Below, one piece after another: positions 40,487-52,244 of a stretch of DNA of 64,000 bases. Positions within the stretch are counted from its first letter, which is position 1; each line of letters starts with the position of its first letter. Made by a program: the position numbers and the translations under genes. This stretch comes from Spinellus fusiger (lineage: Eukaryota; Mucoromycota; Mucoromycetes; Mucorales; Phycomycetaceae): contig JALLLS010000013.1 of NCBI GenBank assembly GCA_025094145.1, forward strand, positions 124,001 to 188,000, written 5' to 3'. The notes below the pieces were generated by a model, which had not been told where the DNA came from, did not search any database, and worked only from the letters and a program-made list of their open reading frames with translations.

Positions 40487-43400
40487 ATGTGGCATCACTC
40501 TTCTGCCTCATGTCGGTCAAGTCGTCATAAGCACCGTATACTTGCACCTGTACCTACACCTACACCTACACATGTGCCTAGAAACAGACACAACCCCTCT
40601 CACCTTATGAAGCCCCGTATGGATAATAACAAGTGCTGTCTTCATATAACAAATCTTGGGCAAGATACCAAGTCAGAAACCTTAAAGAGTATATTCTCCC
40701 AATTCGGCGTAATAGATCAAGTTCAAATCAAACATACTGAACAGACTGGCTATGCAGAAGCACTTGTCATTTATAGGTAACTGACAGATAGTCTAGAGTA
40801 TAGCCTAGAGTATAATAAGGCTCTGCTTCCCTGTAAAGCCCTTTCTGCACCCTACTCACCACACCAATGCTTATCTGTATGCATTTTTATGGGTTGAATA
40901 TACTCTCTCCTTAGCAAACCACCAGATATCCAAGCCATCAAAGACCATCTTATTCAGATGGATGACAAAACAGTTCAGATGAGGCTGTATGATATAGAGG
41001 ACGAAATGAAGAACACAGCATTCCAGTGTCGCCGTACTGCTATTCCCGTTACTACATTTCATATGGGCATTCTACAATCCCCTACTGCTTATATCAGCGA
41101 ATGGTCTACCACAGAAAATGTGACATTTATACTTGACTATGAACAACATCAGGCTGAGATCTACTTTACATATCAAGCCAAACAGTACAAACTACAATTT
41201 GCATTCAAGTCTATCCTGGGGGATCTTAATTTTGGCTATACAGAAAGCTCTGTTATCTTTACACCTGAACTCAAACACACGCCTCGCATCTGGCAGCAGA
41301 TCTATTATCCAGATACTAATGAACAAGTATGGGAAAGAGTAATAGAAATCCCCTTGATTCGTCCACACTCCACCCTCCCTGTCAGAAAACCCATCACTCC
41401 TATCACTCCAGATACACCCAAAGAAAACATCAACCTAGGTGCATGGAGGACCTATCGAATGGAAACACACATTCCTTCTGAGGCCTATGCTCGATTCCAG
41501 GATATCCTTCGTGAGACTGTCGAACACAATCTAGCAAAAGTGCACATTTGCAAACAATTCAAAGTCATTGCTGCCAACACCCTCTACAAGGCAAAAGACT
41601 ACATTGCACGCGCAAAGTGCCTGTCGTTTGAAGTACTGTATCTGTTGGAAAGTGCTATTCTCTCGGGCCAAATGGACGAGTACAGCTTGAAGCCTAGTTT
41701 CTACGAGACCCTTGCTCATTTAGATTCCTCGGTGGCCTGTGGTATCTTGACCCAGCTGCTGTGGGAGAAGAAGCGTGTGTGGTCTCCGGACACTATACTC
41801 AATCAGATATATGAGTCAGTAGGAATGCGTCTACACCAACAGTCCAAACTCCCTAGCCATGCTGGGAGGGTCTATAAAGTGCTAGTGTCTCCTACCTCTC
41901 TCTCTATTGAGCCTCCAATGATAGAGACAACCCATAGTGTTCTTCGTCACTTTTCACAGTATGCAGATCGGTTTCTAAGAGTTCATTTTGTTGATGAGAA
42001 TCTTGGACCTGTGCCTTTCTCTTCTCAAGGCCGTGAAAATGAAGCCATCTACAGTCGTATTTTCAAAACACTACAAGCAGGCATACAAATTGGCTCTCGT
42101 CGGTTTGACTTTTTAGCTTACTCGAGTTCTCAATTGTTGGAGCATGGATGCTGGTTCTTTGCTCCTACGAGAGAATTGACACCTTCTATGATACGTGCTT
42201 GGATTGGAGACTTTTCTCGGGAAACTAGAATTGCACCCTATGCAAAGATGATAGGACAGGTGAATGGGAGGAGGAGAGTTACAAGACATGAATACATGAT
42301 AACAATAGGAAGAAAAAGAGAAGAAGAAAAAGAAAAAAGAAAAGAAAGAAAAAAAGGGGGGGAGATGGAGCTAATGTGTGGATTTTCAATGGATGTAGTG
42401 TCTTGCGCCTTCTTATCCCATAGGTACTATAAAAGACTCAGAACTAGAGTGTGGAGACGACATCGCTGAACAACACAACATTATTTCTGAAGGCCATGGC
42501 AAGATTTCTCCTCGACTTGCAAGAGAAATTGCTACCAAGTACGATATGAAGAAACTGCCCAGTGCCTTTGAATTCCAATTGGGAGGTGCCAAGGGAGTGG
42601 TGTCTATTTCTAACTACTTGAGCGGAAGAAAGATATTTTTGCGACAGAGTCAGATTGAGTTTGAGTCTACTTCCAACACTTTGGAGATAATTCGTGTTTC
42701 TTCCTACCGTCCTGCCTACCTGAACCGACAGTCAATAGCTGTCTTGTCTACTTTGAAAATCAAAGAGGAAGATATTTTTTCTCTATTCAAGCACATGGAG
42801 GCTAGGCTGGATGAAGTGACGAGTTCATCCAATGTAGCCATTTCTGTTCTTGCAGATAGCTTTGATGCACATGAGGTGACTTATTCCATGGCACGTATGA
42901 TAGGTGCTGGATTTATGGAAAGAAAGGATCCCTTTCTTAGCAACATGTTGCATGTATTCCGAGCCTGTATGTTCAAGCAGCTCAAGAAGAATGCTGCTGT
43001 GCATGTAGTCAAGGGCGCTTGTTTGATGGGTGTTATGGATGATACCAACACACTCGAAGAGAATCAAGTGTTCATTCAACTGACCAATTCAGCCACTCAT
43101 GCATCTACACATATTGTGGAGGGAGAGACCTTGGTCTATCGTGATCCATGTCTTCACCCAAGTGGTATGCGGGTGGTAATGGCTGTGGACACATTAAAGC
43201 TGCGTCATATACATGATGTGGTTGTCTTTTCATCAAGGGGACATCAAAGTGTACCAAGCATGTGTTCTGGAGGCAAACTTGGTGGAGACAACTACACGTA
43301 ATTAAGATGGAGGCTAGATATCATTTTTTATTATGATTGCTCAACAAAAGTACTGTGGTGATTTTAGTGTGATTTGGGATCCTAAATTGATCCCCAAGAC

Positions 43401-44501
43401 CAGCTACTCCCCTCTCAGACACAACTCTTCTCAGCCCTTGGAAGTGAAGAATATTCAGACAGCTCACATTCATAAACTGTTTGTTACATTTGTGAGTAGT
43501 GATATTCTAGATAAGGCGATGGAGAATTATATTGCCATTGCAGATCAATCCCCTCGTGGTGTAATCGATGGTCGATGTTCACGTCTTGCTGAACTACATC
43601 AATGCACTGGTAAATATATATATATATATATATATATAAAAGTACTATGATTGGAAGATGGATAGACTTATTTTTTTTTCTTTTTTTTTTGATAGACTTC
43701 CCCAACTCTGGTAGACCTACACGCTACCCAGAAGATCTCACAGTGGACCAGTATCCTGATTTTATGCAGAAGAAGGACAAAGCATCCTATATCTCCAAAA
43801 GCATTATTGGTGAAATATTCAGATCTGTTGATAAAGATGTCTATAGACTCTACCAAAACCAAATGCTCGATGAGGTTGTGTATGACTCTAGTCTTTGGGT
43901 GCCTGGATTGGAACGCTACATTGCTGAAGCCAGAGAATTAAAGATGGTGTACATGCAAGACACACTGGCTCATATGCACCAGTATGGCATCCAAACAGAA
44001 GCAGAACTGATCTCTGGCTATGTGGTGAAATGGCTCAATAATACCAACCACAAGAGCAAACTTGGAGTCCAGCAACAGGCCATTGGTGCCTTAAGAAGCA
44101 TGATGCGTTTGTGGAAAAAGCGCTTTTCAGCAGAATTCGAGGGCAGTGGGATGACAAAAGAAGAGGTTCAAGCAGCAAGAAGAATGAAAGCAGCAGCATG
44201 GTATTATGTTACCTATCACCCAAAAGAACGATCTATGGATCCTGCAAATAAGAAGTTTACCAATCTACTGGGATTTGCTTGGGTGGCTACTGAAGATTTG
44301 TGTTCAGTGGCTGTGGCTTCTGGAGGCAAGCCAAATGTCATTCCTGAAGAGATAAACGAGGACCCTGTAAATCGTTTCAAGATGAACGACATAGTGCTGA
44401 GTCTTCAGGTGATTTCCTCTAGTGAAGGTGAATCTGATGATGATGACTATGCATCAGATGAAGAGTATAGAAATCCCCATGAGATTGAATATGTACAGTG
44501 A
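40487..44501 (+). CDS. RNA-dependent RNA polymerase (RNAi RdRP family), altered catalytic motif
   Basis: Exons 40487-40776, 40915-42259, 42399-43297, 43368-43609 and 43696-44501 join in phase to 1193 residues. The N-terminus carries an RRM-like fold (CCLHITNLGQDTKSETLKSI...YAEALVIY) as in plant RDR1/2/6. The catalytic core is recognisable: FEVLYLLESAILSGQ, RVYKVLVSPTSL, MIGQCLAPSYPI (created by the exon 2-3 join), FEFQLGGAKGVV, PAYLNRQSIAVLS, VVKGACLMGVMDDT, LVYRDPCLHP and HDVVVFSSRG. Cellular RdRPs turn single-stranded RNA into dsRNA for Dicer. The metal-binding motif, normally DLDGD, reads KLGGD (residues 838-842), so polymerase activity is doubtful. The tail is acidic. Confidence 0.9.
43613..43638. 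repeat. (AT)n microsatellite in an RdRP intron
   Basis: About 12 AT units within intron 43610-43695, followed by a T-rich stretch before the acceptor. Confidence 0.8.
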
Positions 44502-44715
44502 TTGTATTTTATATAATTACTGAAGAATCACTTTTAAAGAAGGGTGAATCCGGCCATTTGATTAGTTGATGCATAATGCACAATCACTCTCATTGAATTT
44601 GTTTAATATTTGTTGGGAAGCATGGTGATAAAAGGGAAAAGAGAGACTTATTTCTATTGTATGAAACACCTTTTTCTTTATAGGTGTTGAATTGTCAGCA
44701 CATTATTTCATATGG

Positions 44716-45408
44716 ATACCCAATCACCTCTTGAGTGAACCGTCTTCAAAATAGATATACAGGATGTTGTGGATATGGCTATTTGCACAAAAGTCATTAT
44801 AATTGTCCAAATAATGATAGATACCAAACAGAAAGTAGAGACATTGTGATATGACCAAGAAATAGCAGCTTACTGTAAAGAATGAGTGAGATGAGTCAGT
44901 CATATAATCCTATGAGCTATGTACTTTTTTTCATATAGGATAGTTAGGTTTGGAATATAAATACATACTTATTCAATGACCAAAATGTCAAGATAAGCAC
45001 ACTAAAACACTACTGCTTCAGACGAATGTATAAAAAAAACAGCTACACAATCAATGGTTTATGATGAAGCATCTATGATAAGCTGTAGTATATTTGAATA
45101 CGGTGGATTGATCTTTCAGAGATAATATAAAAGTACAACAGCCTGCATTAGAATGCATGCCTTTTGGTGGTGATTTCCTTGAAGTTCTTCTATCTGTAAT
45201 AATCATTAAAGTATAAAAGAATAACAAACAAGTCGAATAAAAAAGAGCAGAGTGAATCGTACGTTAACTAAACCAAATACCCTTGAACACAAGAAGCCTC
45301 GGTTGACTCACTGACGGAAACCCCATGCTACAGGTAAACTATCTAAAAAGTGATAATGAGGTGTATCTTATTCGATTTTGTCATTACTAGATATCATAAT
45401 TTCTAGTA
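44716..45408 (-). repeat. Right arm of the 693-bp inverted repeat pair
   Basis: Reverse-complement partner of 37878-38570, starting 215 bp after the RdRP stop. Its palindromic outer end reads TACTAGAAATTATGATATCTAGTA on the minus strand. No TIRs or direct target duplications were found at its borders, so its class is undecided. Confidence 0.9.
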
Positions 45409-45956
45409 ACATGGTACTATAAGGTAACTCGAAGAAATCCTATCACTATTTCTGATTTCAGATGGTCTTCTTTATCTTGTTCAAAGAATCAGAAACAAAA
45501 GATGTATTTGTAATATAAGAAATATATTTCGCAAAGCTTGTTTGTATCTAATAGACAGTTTGCTTAGTTGCGATGGATATAAAGACTAATACTGGCAAAC
45601 CATGTTTAATGATAGGAAAGGGTCTTCCCTACTATTCTTTCTTTCTAATATTTATTGATGAATACAATAATGGTATTCAGTATATTATATAAATATATTG
45701 GTAAAGGTACCAAGATAGAGAAACTTGGTAATCAAATGAATCCTATGAGATAAGCACCTATACTCATTCATCTATTGGATTTTGTATGCATTCTCCTAAG
45801 AATTCTTATTCAATAAGGTCATTCTAGTAAAGCAGAGAGACCATAAAGAATTGGATATAGTTTTACAAGGCAAATTCACTGCCAACAACCATTCCTTTTC
45901 TTTCTTTCTTTTTTTATTATTATTTATTTATTTATTTATCTAGTGTGAATACAGCA

Positions 45957-45987
<31 letters not shown>

Positions 45988-46123
45988 TACCACCTATAAT
46001 AACACATACTGTTTCTTTTCTTTTTTTTCTTTTTTTTTCATCTCTCTTTTCTTGGTGTAGTGTCACTGCTCTTTTTCTCTTTTTCTCTTTTTCTCTTTTC
46101 AAGCACGGCTAAAGACCAACGCC
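45409..46123. other. Intergenic and PIF1 promoter/leader
   Basis: AT-rich DNA, then (TTTA)n at 45918-45940, (GAAA)n at 45956-45987 and CTTTTT-rich tracts up to the ATG at 46124. No gene is seen. The pyrimidine tract is probably promoter or leader. Confidence 0.45.
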
Positions 46124-48551
46124 ATGGTAAAACAACCACCCAGCAGAAGAGTTGACCATTCTCTGTCCAACTTCTTTACCCTTGCCAAACCTTCTCTTGC
46201 CAAGCCAGGCTCAGTAGACCCACCAGATGTATGGTACTATATTGAGCCTGGACAACCCACAGACACCCTGGACTCAACCAATCCAGTCTCTATGGAGCAT
46301 GATGAAGATGAGCTACCATGGGACCTTGTACTTCAGAGTGGCCAAATTATGGCTGCCGCTAAAGACTGGAGTTTCAAGTGTTTGGCTGATCCACAGCCTC
46401 AGGACGCACCCAAAATAGTGTCTTTGAGTAAACGAAAACACCCCAATGATGCACTGGAGGCAATGGCCAAGTCTTCAAAGAAAGTCTGTCCCGATAAACC
46501 AGAACTAAAGAAAGACGCCCCCAAAGGCATTAGAGCAGCACAAGGCACTACGCTTGTACAGAAAACAACACCAACAACACCAGCCACCGACATCAAGTCT
46601 CGGGTTGGGTTCTGTGTGAGTAACAGTGTAAAACTAGGAGAAAAGACGCCATTGGTGGTGAAAGAAGTAGATAGTGGTCCTCGCTTGTCCCCAGAACAGG
46701 AAAAGGTGCTTCATAGGGCAGTGTATAGTGAACATAGCCTATTCTTTACTGGTCCTGCTGGTAAGTGGAAGAGAGAAGTGTGCAAGTAAAGTGGGTGAAT
46801 GAAATGCTTTGTATTTTATAGGAACAGGAAAATCTGTTCTATTACGAGGTAAATAAAGATGTATTCTTAGGGGGAGAGTGAGTGAGTGAATACTTACTAA
46901 AGATTAGAAATCATCACCAAAATGAAGAGTATTTATGGGGATCGTATTGCTGTTACTGCTTCTACTGGAGTTGCAGCCTGTAATATAAATGGTACTACCT
47001 TTCACAGGTAAAGAAAAGAATCCACCATAGATGTAGTCTTATCCTTGTTTTGTTTTTGTTTTTTGTCTTGGGTGACGGATGAATTAGTTTTGCTGGTGTT
47101 GGTTTGGGGAAACAAAGTGTCTCTGAACTTGTCTCCATGATCAATAAGTCCCAGTCAACATTAGAACGATGGAAATATACACGAACATTGATCATTGATG
47201 AAAGTAGGCAAGGTTAAAGAGAAAGAAGGAGCTAAAGTGTCTTTTTTTTATTTTTTTTATCCGTGGTAGTTTCTATGATTGATGGCTATTTGTTTGATAA
47301 AGTAGAACAAGTAGCACGTAAAGTACGAGAAAACACTCTTCCTTTTGGTGGTATTCAGGTATACACCCGGATCCTTGCACTCGTTGATAGACAATAATCA
47401 CACTACAAAAGGTGATTCTGACAGGTGATTTCTTCCAATTACCACCTGTGAATGAAGGCAAAACTACAAAATTTGCATTTGAAGCTGAATGCTGGCCAAG
47501 GGTAGTCAATGCAACTGTCGTATTAAGTAAAGTGTTTCGACAAACAGAAAATGGTAAGCCTCTAGTAGGATGGATCTTCCACTTGAGAATAGCCTTTGGA
47601 TCAATAGACGGGTATTAGAAAAGGGGGAGGGGCTAAATGTAGACTTGCCTGTTGATAGGATTTATTGACTTGCTAAATGACATGCGATTGGGACACTTAT
47701 CTCTTCACTCTATTGATATCTTCCGCTGTCTTACACGCGAACTTAGCAACATTGATGACCTACAACCCACAGAACTGTAATAGAACCTAACTCATCTCCT
47801 ACTTCTGTACTAAACAATAATGGATGTGTCTTGATCCTAGGTATCCTGTGCGTGATCAAGTGGACCGAGCCAACACATTGCGTCTTCAAGCACTCCCAGG
47901 CAAAATATACGAATTTCATGCTGAAGACAAGGGTATCTTGTCCATGTTGAAAGGGCTTCTTGCTACTGAGACTGTCCGTCTTAAAAGGGGTGCCCAGGTG
48001 ATGCTCCTCAAAAACCTTGACAAACATCTTGTCAATGGTTCTATGGGGGTTATCGTTGGCTTTCTTGGTGACAATGAATACTCTACACCGGAACAAATAC
48101 AACAGCTGGTGCCACCTGGTAATTCAGCGAGTATGTACTTTTCTCCTCTTACAGGGAAAGTACTTAACTGTTTTCCTATTATAAAATTCACCAACCATCG
48201 TGCCATTATTATTGAGAAGGAAAAATGGTCCTTTGAATCATCAAGTATGTACAATCCACCATCAGTGGAACTGTTGTATTGATGTAAAGATGGATAGGTG
48301 GTTTGGAAATAGCCTCCCGTACCCAAGTCCCATTGATGCTTGCTTGGGCCATGTCCATTCATAAGAGTCAAGGCCAGACACTTGAGTATGTTCGAATCGA
48401 TCTGAAAAAGGCATTTGAGAGTGGACAGGTGTATGTGGCTATTTCTCGTGCGGTATCTCTTGAGAAACTTCAAGTACTGAACTTTAATCCTGCCAAAGTG
48501 ATTGCTCATCCAAAAGTGACCAAATTCTATGAGTCTCTTCAGACAGCCTAA
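46124..48551 (+). CDS. PIF1: PIF1-family 5'-3' DNA helicase
   Basis: Nine exons join in phase to 628 residues: 46124-46760, 46822-46848 (27 nt), 46908-47007, 47088-47203, 47270-47358, 47412-47553, 47659-47776, 47841-48244 and 48298-48551. Pif1 helicases maintain mitochondrial DNA, unwind G-quadruplexes and limit telomerase. Motifs: [21 protein letters not shown] (Walker A), [30 protein letters not shown] (Walker B), [59 protein letters not shown] and [15 protein letters not shown]. The N-terminal ~190 residues are disordered and basic. Its opening SNFF(x)LAKPS resembles a PIP-box-like QxxLxxFF variant, which is only a guess. The Walker A lysine sits in the 27-nt exon. Confidence 0.95.
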
Positions 48552-49242
48552 GCTCGGGACTGATAGACATATGTTTATATGAATAAAAGTAAATAAGAAA
48601 GAAAATAAGAAAGAAAGAAAGAAAAAAGAAATATCTTTCTTTGGCTCCAAGAAGAAATTGTAAGATCATATAGTAAGGCGATTGGGAATCTCTACTTGGC
48701 TAGTACCACTTGTACTTTTTGCATAACATGACAGCAAGCAAAATCGTCAATATTCTTTTTGTTTTGTTTTGTTAGAAAGAGTCTTTGTTGTTTGCTCAGT
48801 ATAGATGGCCTTATTTCTGGATTACAATAATAGACTCTTGATATGATATAATAAATGCTCTTTTACTTGGAGACAGGAGGAAGCAGAAACTAACATTGAA
48901 GAAGATACTGATTCTTCCAATGATGAAACGATTGTTACTGGGAGTGCAAGTTAAATAACAATATATTAACTATGCAGATATTTATAACCATAGTAATAAA
49001 GCAGCTAATGTAACCTTTCTTTGGACATAGACTCAATTTTAATAATGAAAGGGCAAAAAAGCATTATAGCTTCCATCAACCACTTCACAAGATCCTCCAT
49101 CTTAGCCAATAAACTAATAATAAATGTCAATGATATCCTGGCATTTGAAAGTGCATTGGAGGTAGTGGTCTTAAACAATAAACATTGTCTTTAACAATCA
49201 TCTTTTCCAATTTATAAAAGACTGTCTGAGCAAATCATTATA
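48552..49242. other. Intergenic with a possible terminal-exon remnant
   Basis: After (AAAG)n near 48590-48630, a short open stretch at 48875-48955 reads EEAETNIEEDTDSSNDETIV...* right after a CAG. It looks like the acidic last exon of something lost. No upstream exons were identified. Confidence 0.3.
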
Positions 49243-50604
49243 CACCTAAAGATCTTTAGGATATAAAAAGAAATAGTCGAAATACAATTGTTTAAAAATG
49301 ATAAGTCGATTTGAAAAGGAGCAAAAATAAATTAAGATGTATTCATGTTAGTTTTTAAACAAATAAAGATTATGTAGATTTACCTGTAAATATCTGAATC
49401 CCAAAGGAAACCACTTTCGATATGGTGATGTATAATATGAGTATCTATTCTTCTCTAAAAAATGGAACTGGTCGGTGGAGACCATTTAATCCCTCTTCTG
49501 CAATTGTATAGATATTCTTTGATGCATTCACATCTCTGTTCCAAACAATTCCACAATCTTGGCAAGCGTGGATATTGTTGAAATCTACTAATACCTCGGT
49601 GAGGTTGTCTGTGTTACAAGTATGGCAGATCTTGAGAACAAAAATAAGAATAACTGTTAGAAGAGCTTTTCATATTGGGTAAGAGATCAATTATGCTTAC
49701 CCTCGATGTTCGAGACTCATCGACATCAACCATAAGAAGATCTCCATCTTTTTGTCTTTTTTTTTTCAATGATTGATATAAAATTCTTGTCAAATCAACA
49801 CAACGACCTTTAAACTTGGCTGCCTCTTTTACCTTTATTCCTGTGCCATATGCAACAACTGGTAGTTTGGTAGGATCATACTCTAATCTTTTTAGGTGCC
49901 AATGCCCCTTTTCAATAATAAAATAATAGTAAAAATAGTTAGTTCAAAATGTGTTAATGTATTAATGTACTCTATGTGTGTATCGTATTACCCTTGCACT
50001 GGCACCTTATTCTTGCCTTTGTACAGGATTCACTGGTTTTATTAAAATATAAAAAATAAACTGACTAACATGTCAGACATAACAACCATACACTCACCAG
50101 ATCACAACTGTTGGTTTATATGCCATACAAGGGCAAACAAGTTAAACAGGATAGAAGTTCTGAAGAACAACAGACAGTGTGTTTGACATGTATTTATATC
50201 TGAGCAGAAGAGAACAAAACGAAACTTCACAAGTCACTTGCTTAATCAGAACTACTAAAGTAATGCAGACTACAACAACATTCTAGAAAGAAAAGAATTG
50301 CTTAAAGAACAGTTGCCTAGTTACCCGTTGTGAACAAATCGTGTGTTATGCTCCTGTTCATGTACCCTCTTTGATTTCCCTAGACTAGCCTTTGTACTAA
50401 TACTTTATTTTGTCCTCACCGGTAGAGACCAAAAAAACTACAGATTCATCTCTTTAGTGGTCTTGTTGATAACCACAGTGCCCTTTATTACAGATACTTG
50501 CAAACCTTTGATTCTAAACAGAATTCCATAAAAGGGCAAAATATTTTTGGACGTAATAGGAAGGAGGTATCACCGCTTAAAGGCCAGAGAAATCTCCTGG
50601 TGTG
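49243..50604 (-). mobile_element. TA-flanked TIR element, Fanzor-bearing copy B (1.36 kb)
   Basis: Left end CACCTAAAGATCTTTAGG after TA (49241-49242); right end CTCCTGGTGTG before TA (50605-50606). It shares about 1.2 kb with copy A at high identity but lacks the ~1.8 kb that copy A carries between its Fanzor part and its right terminal ~120 bp. The right ~120 bp (50485-50604) matches the MITEs. A TATAAAT lies at about 50190 on the minus strand, upstream of the coding remnant, next to an ATG at 50124 with a good donor nearby. Confidence 0.75.
49445..49907 (-). CDS. Fanzor (eukaryotic TnpB-like) C-terminal RuvC/zinc-ribbon domain, truncated, copy B
   Basis: Exons 49907-49701 and 49630-49445 join in phase to 130 codons with a TAG stop. 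Fanzors are eukaryotic homologues of TnpB, RNA-guided DNA nucleases often carried by DNA transposons. The segment reads LPVVAYGTGIKVKEAAKFKG, then DGDLLMVDVDESRTSR (RuvC-II, Glu64 of the segment), a zinc ribbon with Cys71/Cys74 and Cys92/Cys95 (ICHTC...HACQDCG), then NRDVNASKNI (RuvC-III, Asp102). The N-terminal WED/REC part and the first RuvC aspartate are absent. Possible 5' exons (ATG 50124 with donor at 50096; a piece near 50030-49992) do not join in phase. So it is either a relic or an incompletely resolved small gene. Confidence 0.68.
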
Positions 50605-50866
50605 TAGATCAAAAGAATATTACTGAATTTGAGATAGGGAATTACTCTCTGCTTTTTGATGTACTTTATTAATATGGCGCTTTATGTCCCGATATTAAGT
50701 TCATTGTTCAGTTTCATTCAGATTTATACTCTGGACACATTGAATTCAACACAGTAACCAACAATAATGAATCCTTTTGAGAATTCTATACTTTTGATTT
50801 TCATGTTTTGATTTTTAAATTCAATTTATTGAAGAAGAAAGCGACAAAAGTATATTTGCCCACCTA

Positions 50867-51149
50867 CACACCAGGAGATTTTCTGGCTTTTAGGCAGTGA
50901 CACAACCTCCCCTTTACGTCAATCCTGAATTTTGCCCTTTTATGGAACTGTGTTTAAAATCAAAAGGTTTGCGGATATCCAAATTATTATTTCCTTTTGT
51001 GGATACCTCAATATCAAATTGTATTATCAATAGAATATATTGTTTATGAATACATCTTAATTTATTTTTGCTCCTTTTCAAATCGATGTCATTTTTAAAC
51101 AATTGTATTTTGACTATTTCTTTTTATATCCTAAAGACCTCCTGGTGTG
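50867..51149 (-). mobile_element. 283-bp MITE of the CACACCAGGAG family
   Basis: CACACCAGGAGATT ... CCTCCTGGTGTG with TA on both sides, same orientation as the 26950 copy and close to it in sequence. It lies 260 bp from Fanzor-bearing copy B, so a complete element and a MITE of one family sit almost side by side. Confidence 0.86.
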
Positions 51150-51150
51150 T

Positions 51151-51560
51151 AAAAGAGAGCCTGGAATCTCCTCACTCATCTCTTGTGAGATACTCTACTT
51201 TAAATACCGCTGGCCTTCATTTTTATTTACCGTTGAATAACATCCAATCATGTGACTGATTGTCCGGCCGAGGGTCTGATGAACAGCCATCCTAGCCATA
51301 AGCAACACCTTCCTCTCTCTTTGCGTATTACTCTGTAAGTAATCTAAAAGAGACAATCGATGGAAGATTAGAACATTGGAGGATTCTGTGGAAATGGATG
51401 GAAACGAAAAACGAAAAACGAAAAACGAAAAACGAAAGAATTGAAAAGTTCGACCATGATGACTTTCCACACCATGCCAATACTTGACATTAAGCAGAAT
51501 GTAGACTCATATCTATTTACTTTGAATAATAGACCCTCTTTTCTTTTTTCTTGAGTCAAT
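51151..51560. other. uL22 upstream region with 7-bp tandem repeat
   Basis: A tandem CGAAAAA repeat (about 4.5 copies) at 51404-51436 lies 130 bp upstream of the uL22 start. A pyrimidine-rich stretch (CCCTCTTTTCTTTTTTCTT) sits just before the ATG, as is common for ribosomal protein leaders. No separate gene is seen. Confidence 0.55.
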
Positions 51561-52244
51561 ATGGTCAGATACTCTGCTACTCCGGTTAACCCCGCCAAGG
51601 GTAGGCATATATAAGAAAGGCAAAGACTATGTTCACCCTTAACACCTGCACTTTATGTATTGTGTGTAGCTGCCAAGTCCAGAGGCTCCTATCTCCGTGT
51701 TCACGTATGTTTGTGGATTGATTATTAGCGTGACAGTACTCTCATCTATCACCACTTGCAATACGTCCAATAGTTCAAGAACACCCACGAAGTTGCCGTA
51801 GCTATCCAGGGTCTTAAGCTCTCCAAGGCCTACAGCTACTTGAATAACGTCACTGAGCACAAGCAGGCCATTCCCTTCCGTCGTTTCAACGGTGGTGTGG
51901 GTCGCACTGCTCAGGCCAAGGAGTTTGGTACCACTCAGGGACGCTGGCCCGTCAAGTCTGTCAAGTTCGTCACTGACCTCTTGAAGAATGCCGAGTCCAA
52001 TGCCGAGTCCAAGGGATTGAACATTGAGGAATTGTACATCTCCAGCGTCATTGTCAACCAGGCACCCAAGCACCGTCGCAGAACTTTCCGTGCTCACGGT
52101 AGAATCAACCCTTACATGACTTCTCCATCCCACATTGAAGTCATTCTCACTGAGAAGGAAGAGGCTGTTCCCAAGGCCAATGATAAAAAGGTCGTCCGTT
52201 TGAATGCTCGTCAGTTGGCACGCAAGACTCGTCTCTCTGCTTAA
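51561..52244 (+). CDS. RPL17: 60S ribosomal protein L17 (uL22)
   Basis: Exons 51561-51600, 51670-51704 and 51774-52244 join in phase to 181 residues, the usual size for eukaryotic uL22. The protein lines the exit tunnel of the large subunit and contacts domains of 25S rRNA. It starts [13 protein letters not shown], then [63 protein letters not shown] and [16 protein letters not shown]...SPSHIEVIL. Codon use is strongly biased to C-ending and AAG codons, unlike its neighbours, as expected for a highly expressed gene. Confidence 0.97.

Noticed and set aside
42260..42470. Read-through of RdRP exon 2 to a stop at 42469
   Set aside because: The purine-rich stretch has a good GTGAAT donor and a GATGTAG acceptor, and splicing restores the conserved MIGQ-CLAPSYPI motif in phase.
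37878..45408. Inverted repeats as LTRs or a Helitron pair
   Set aside because: LTRs would be direct and begin TG/end CA; neither holds. A CTAG near the hairpin resembles a Helitron end, but the hairpin-to-CTRR spacing and a TC start are not convincing.
49992..50124. Upstream exons MAYKPTVVIC + ESCTKARIRCQCK for the Fanzor-like gene
   Set aside because: Attractive ATG and donor/acceptor signals, and an extra Cys-rich piece, but the junction into 49907 is one base out of phase in both copies, so I did not include them.
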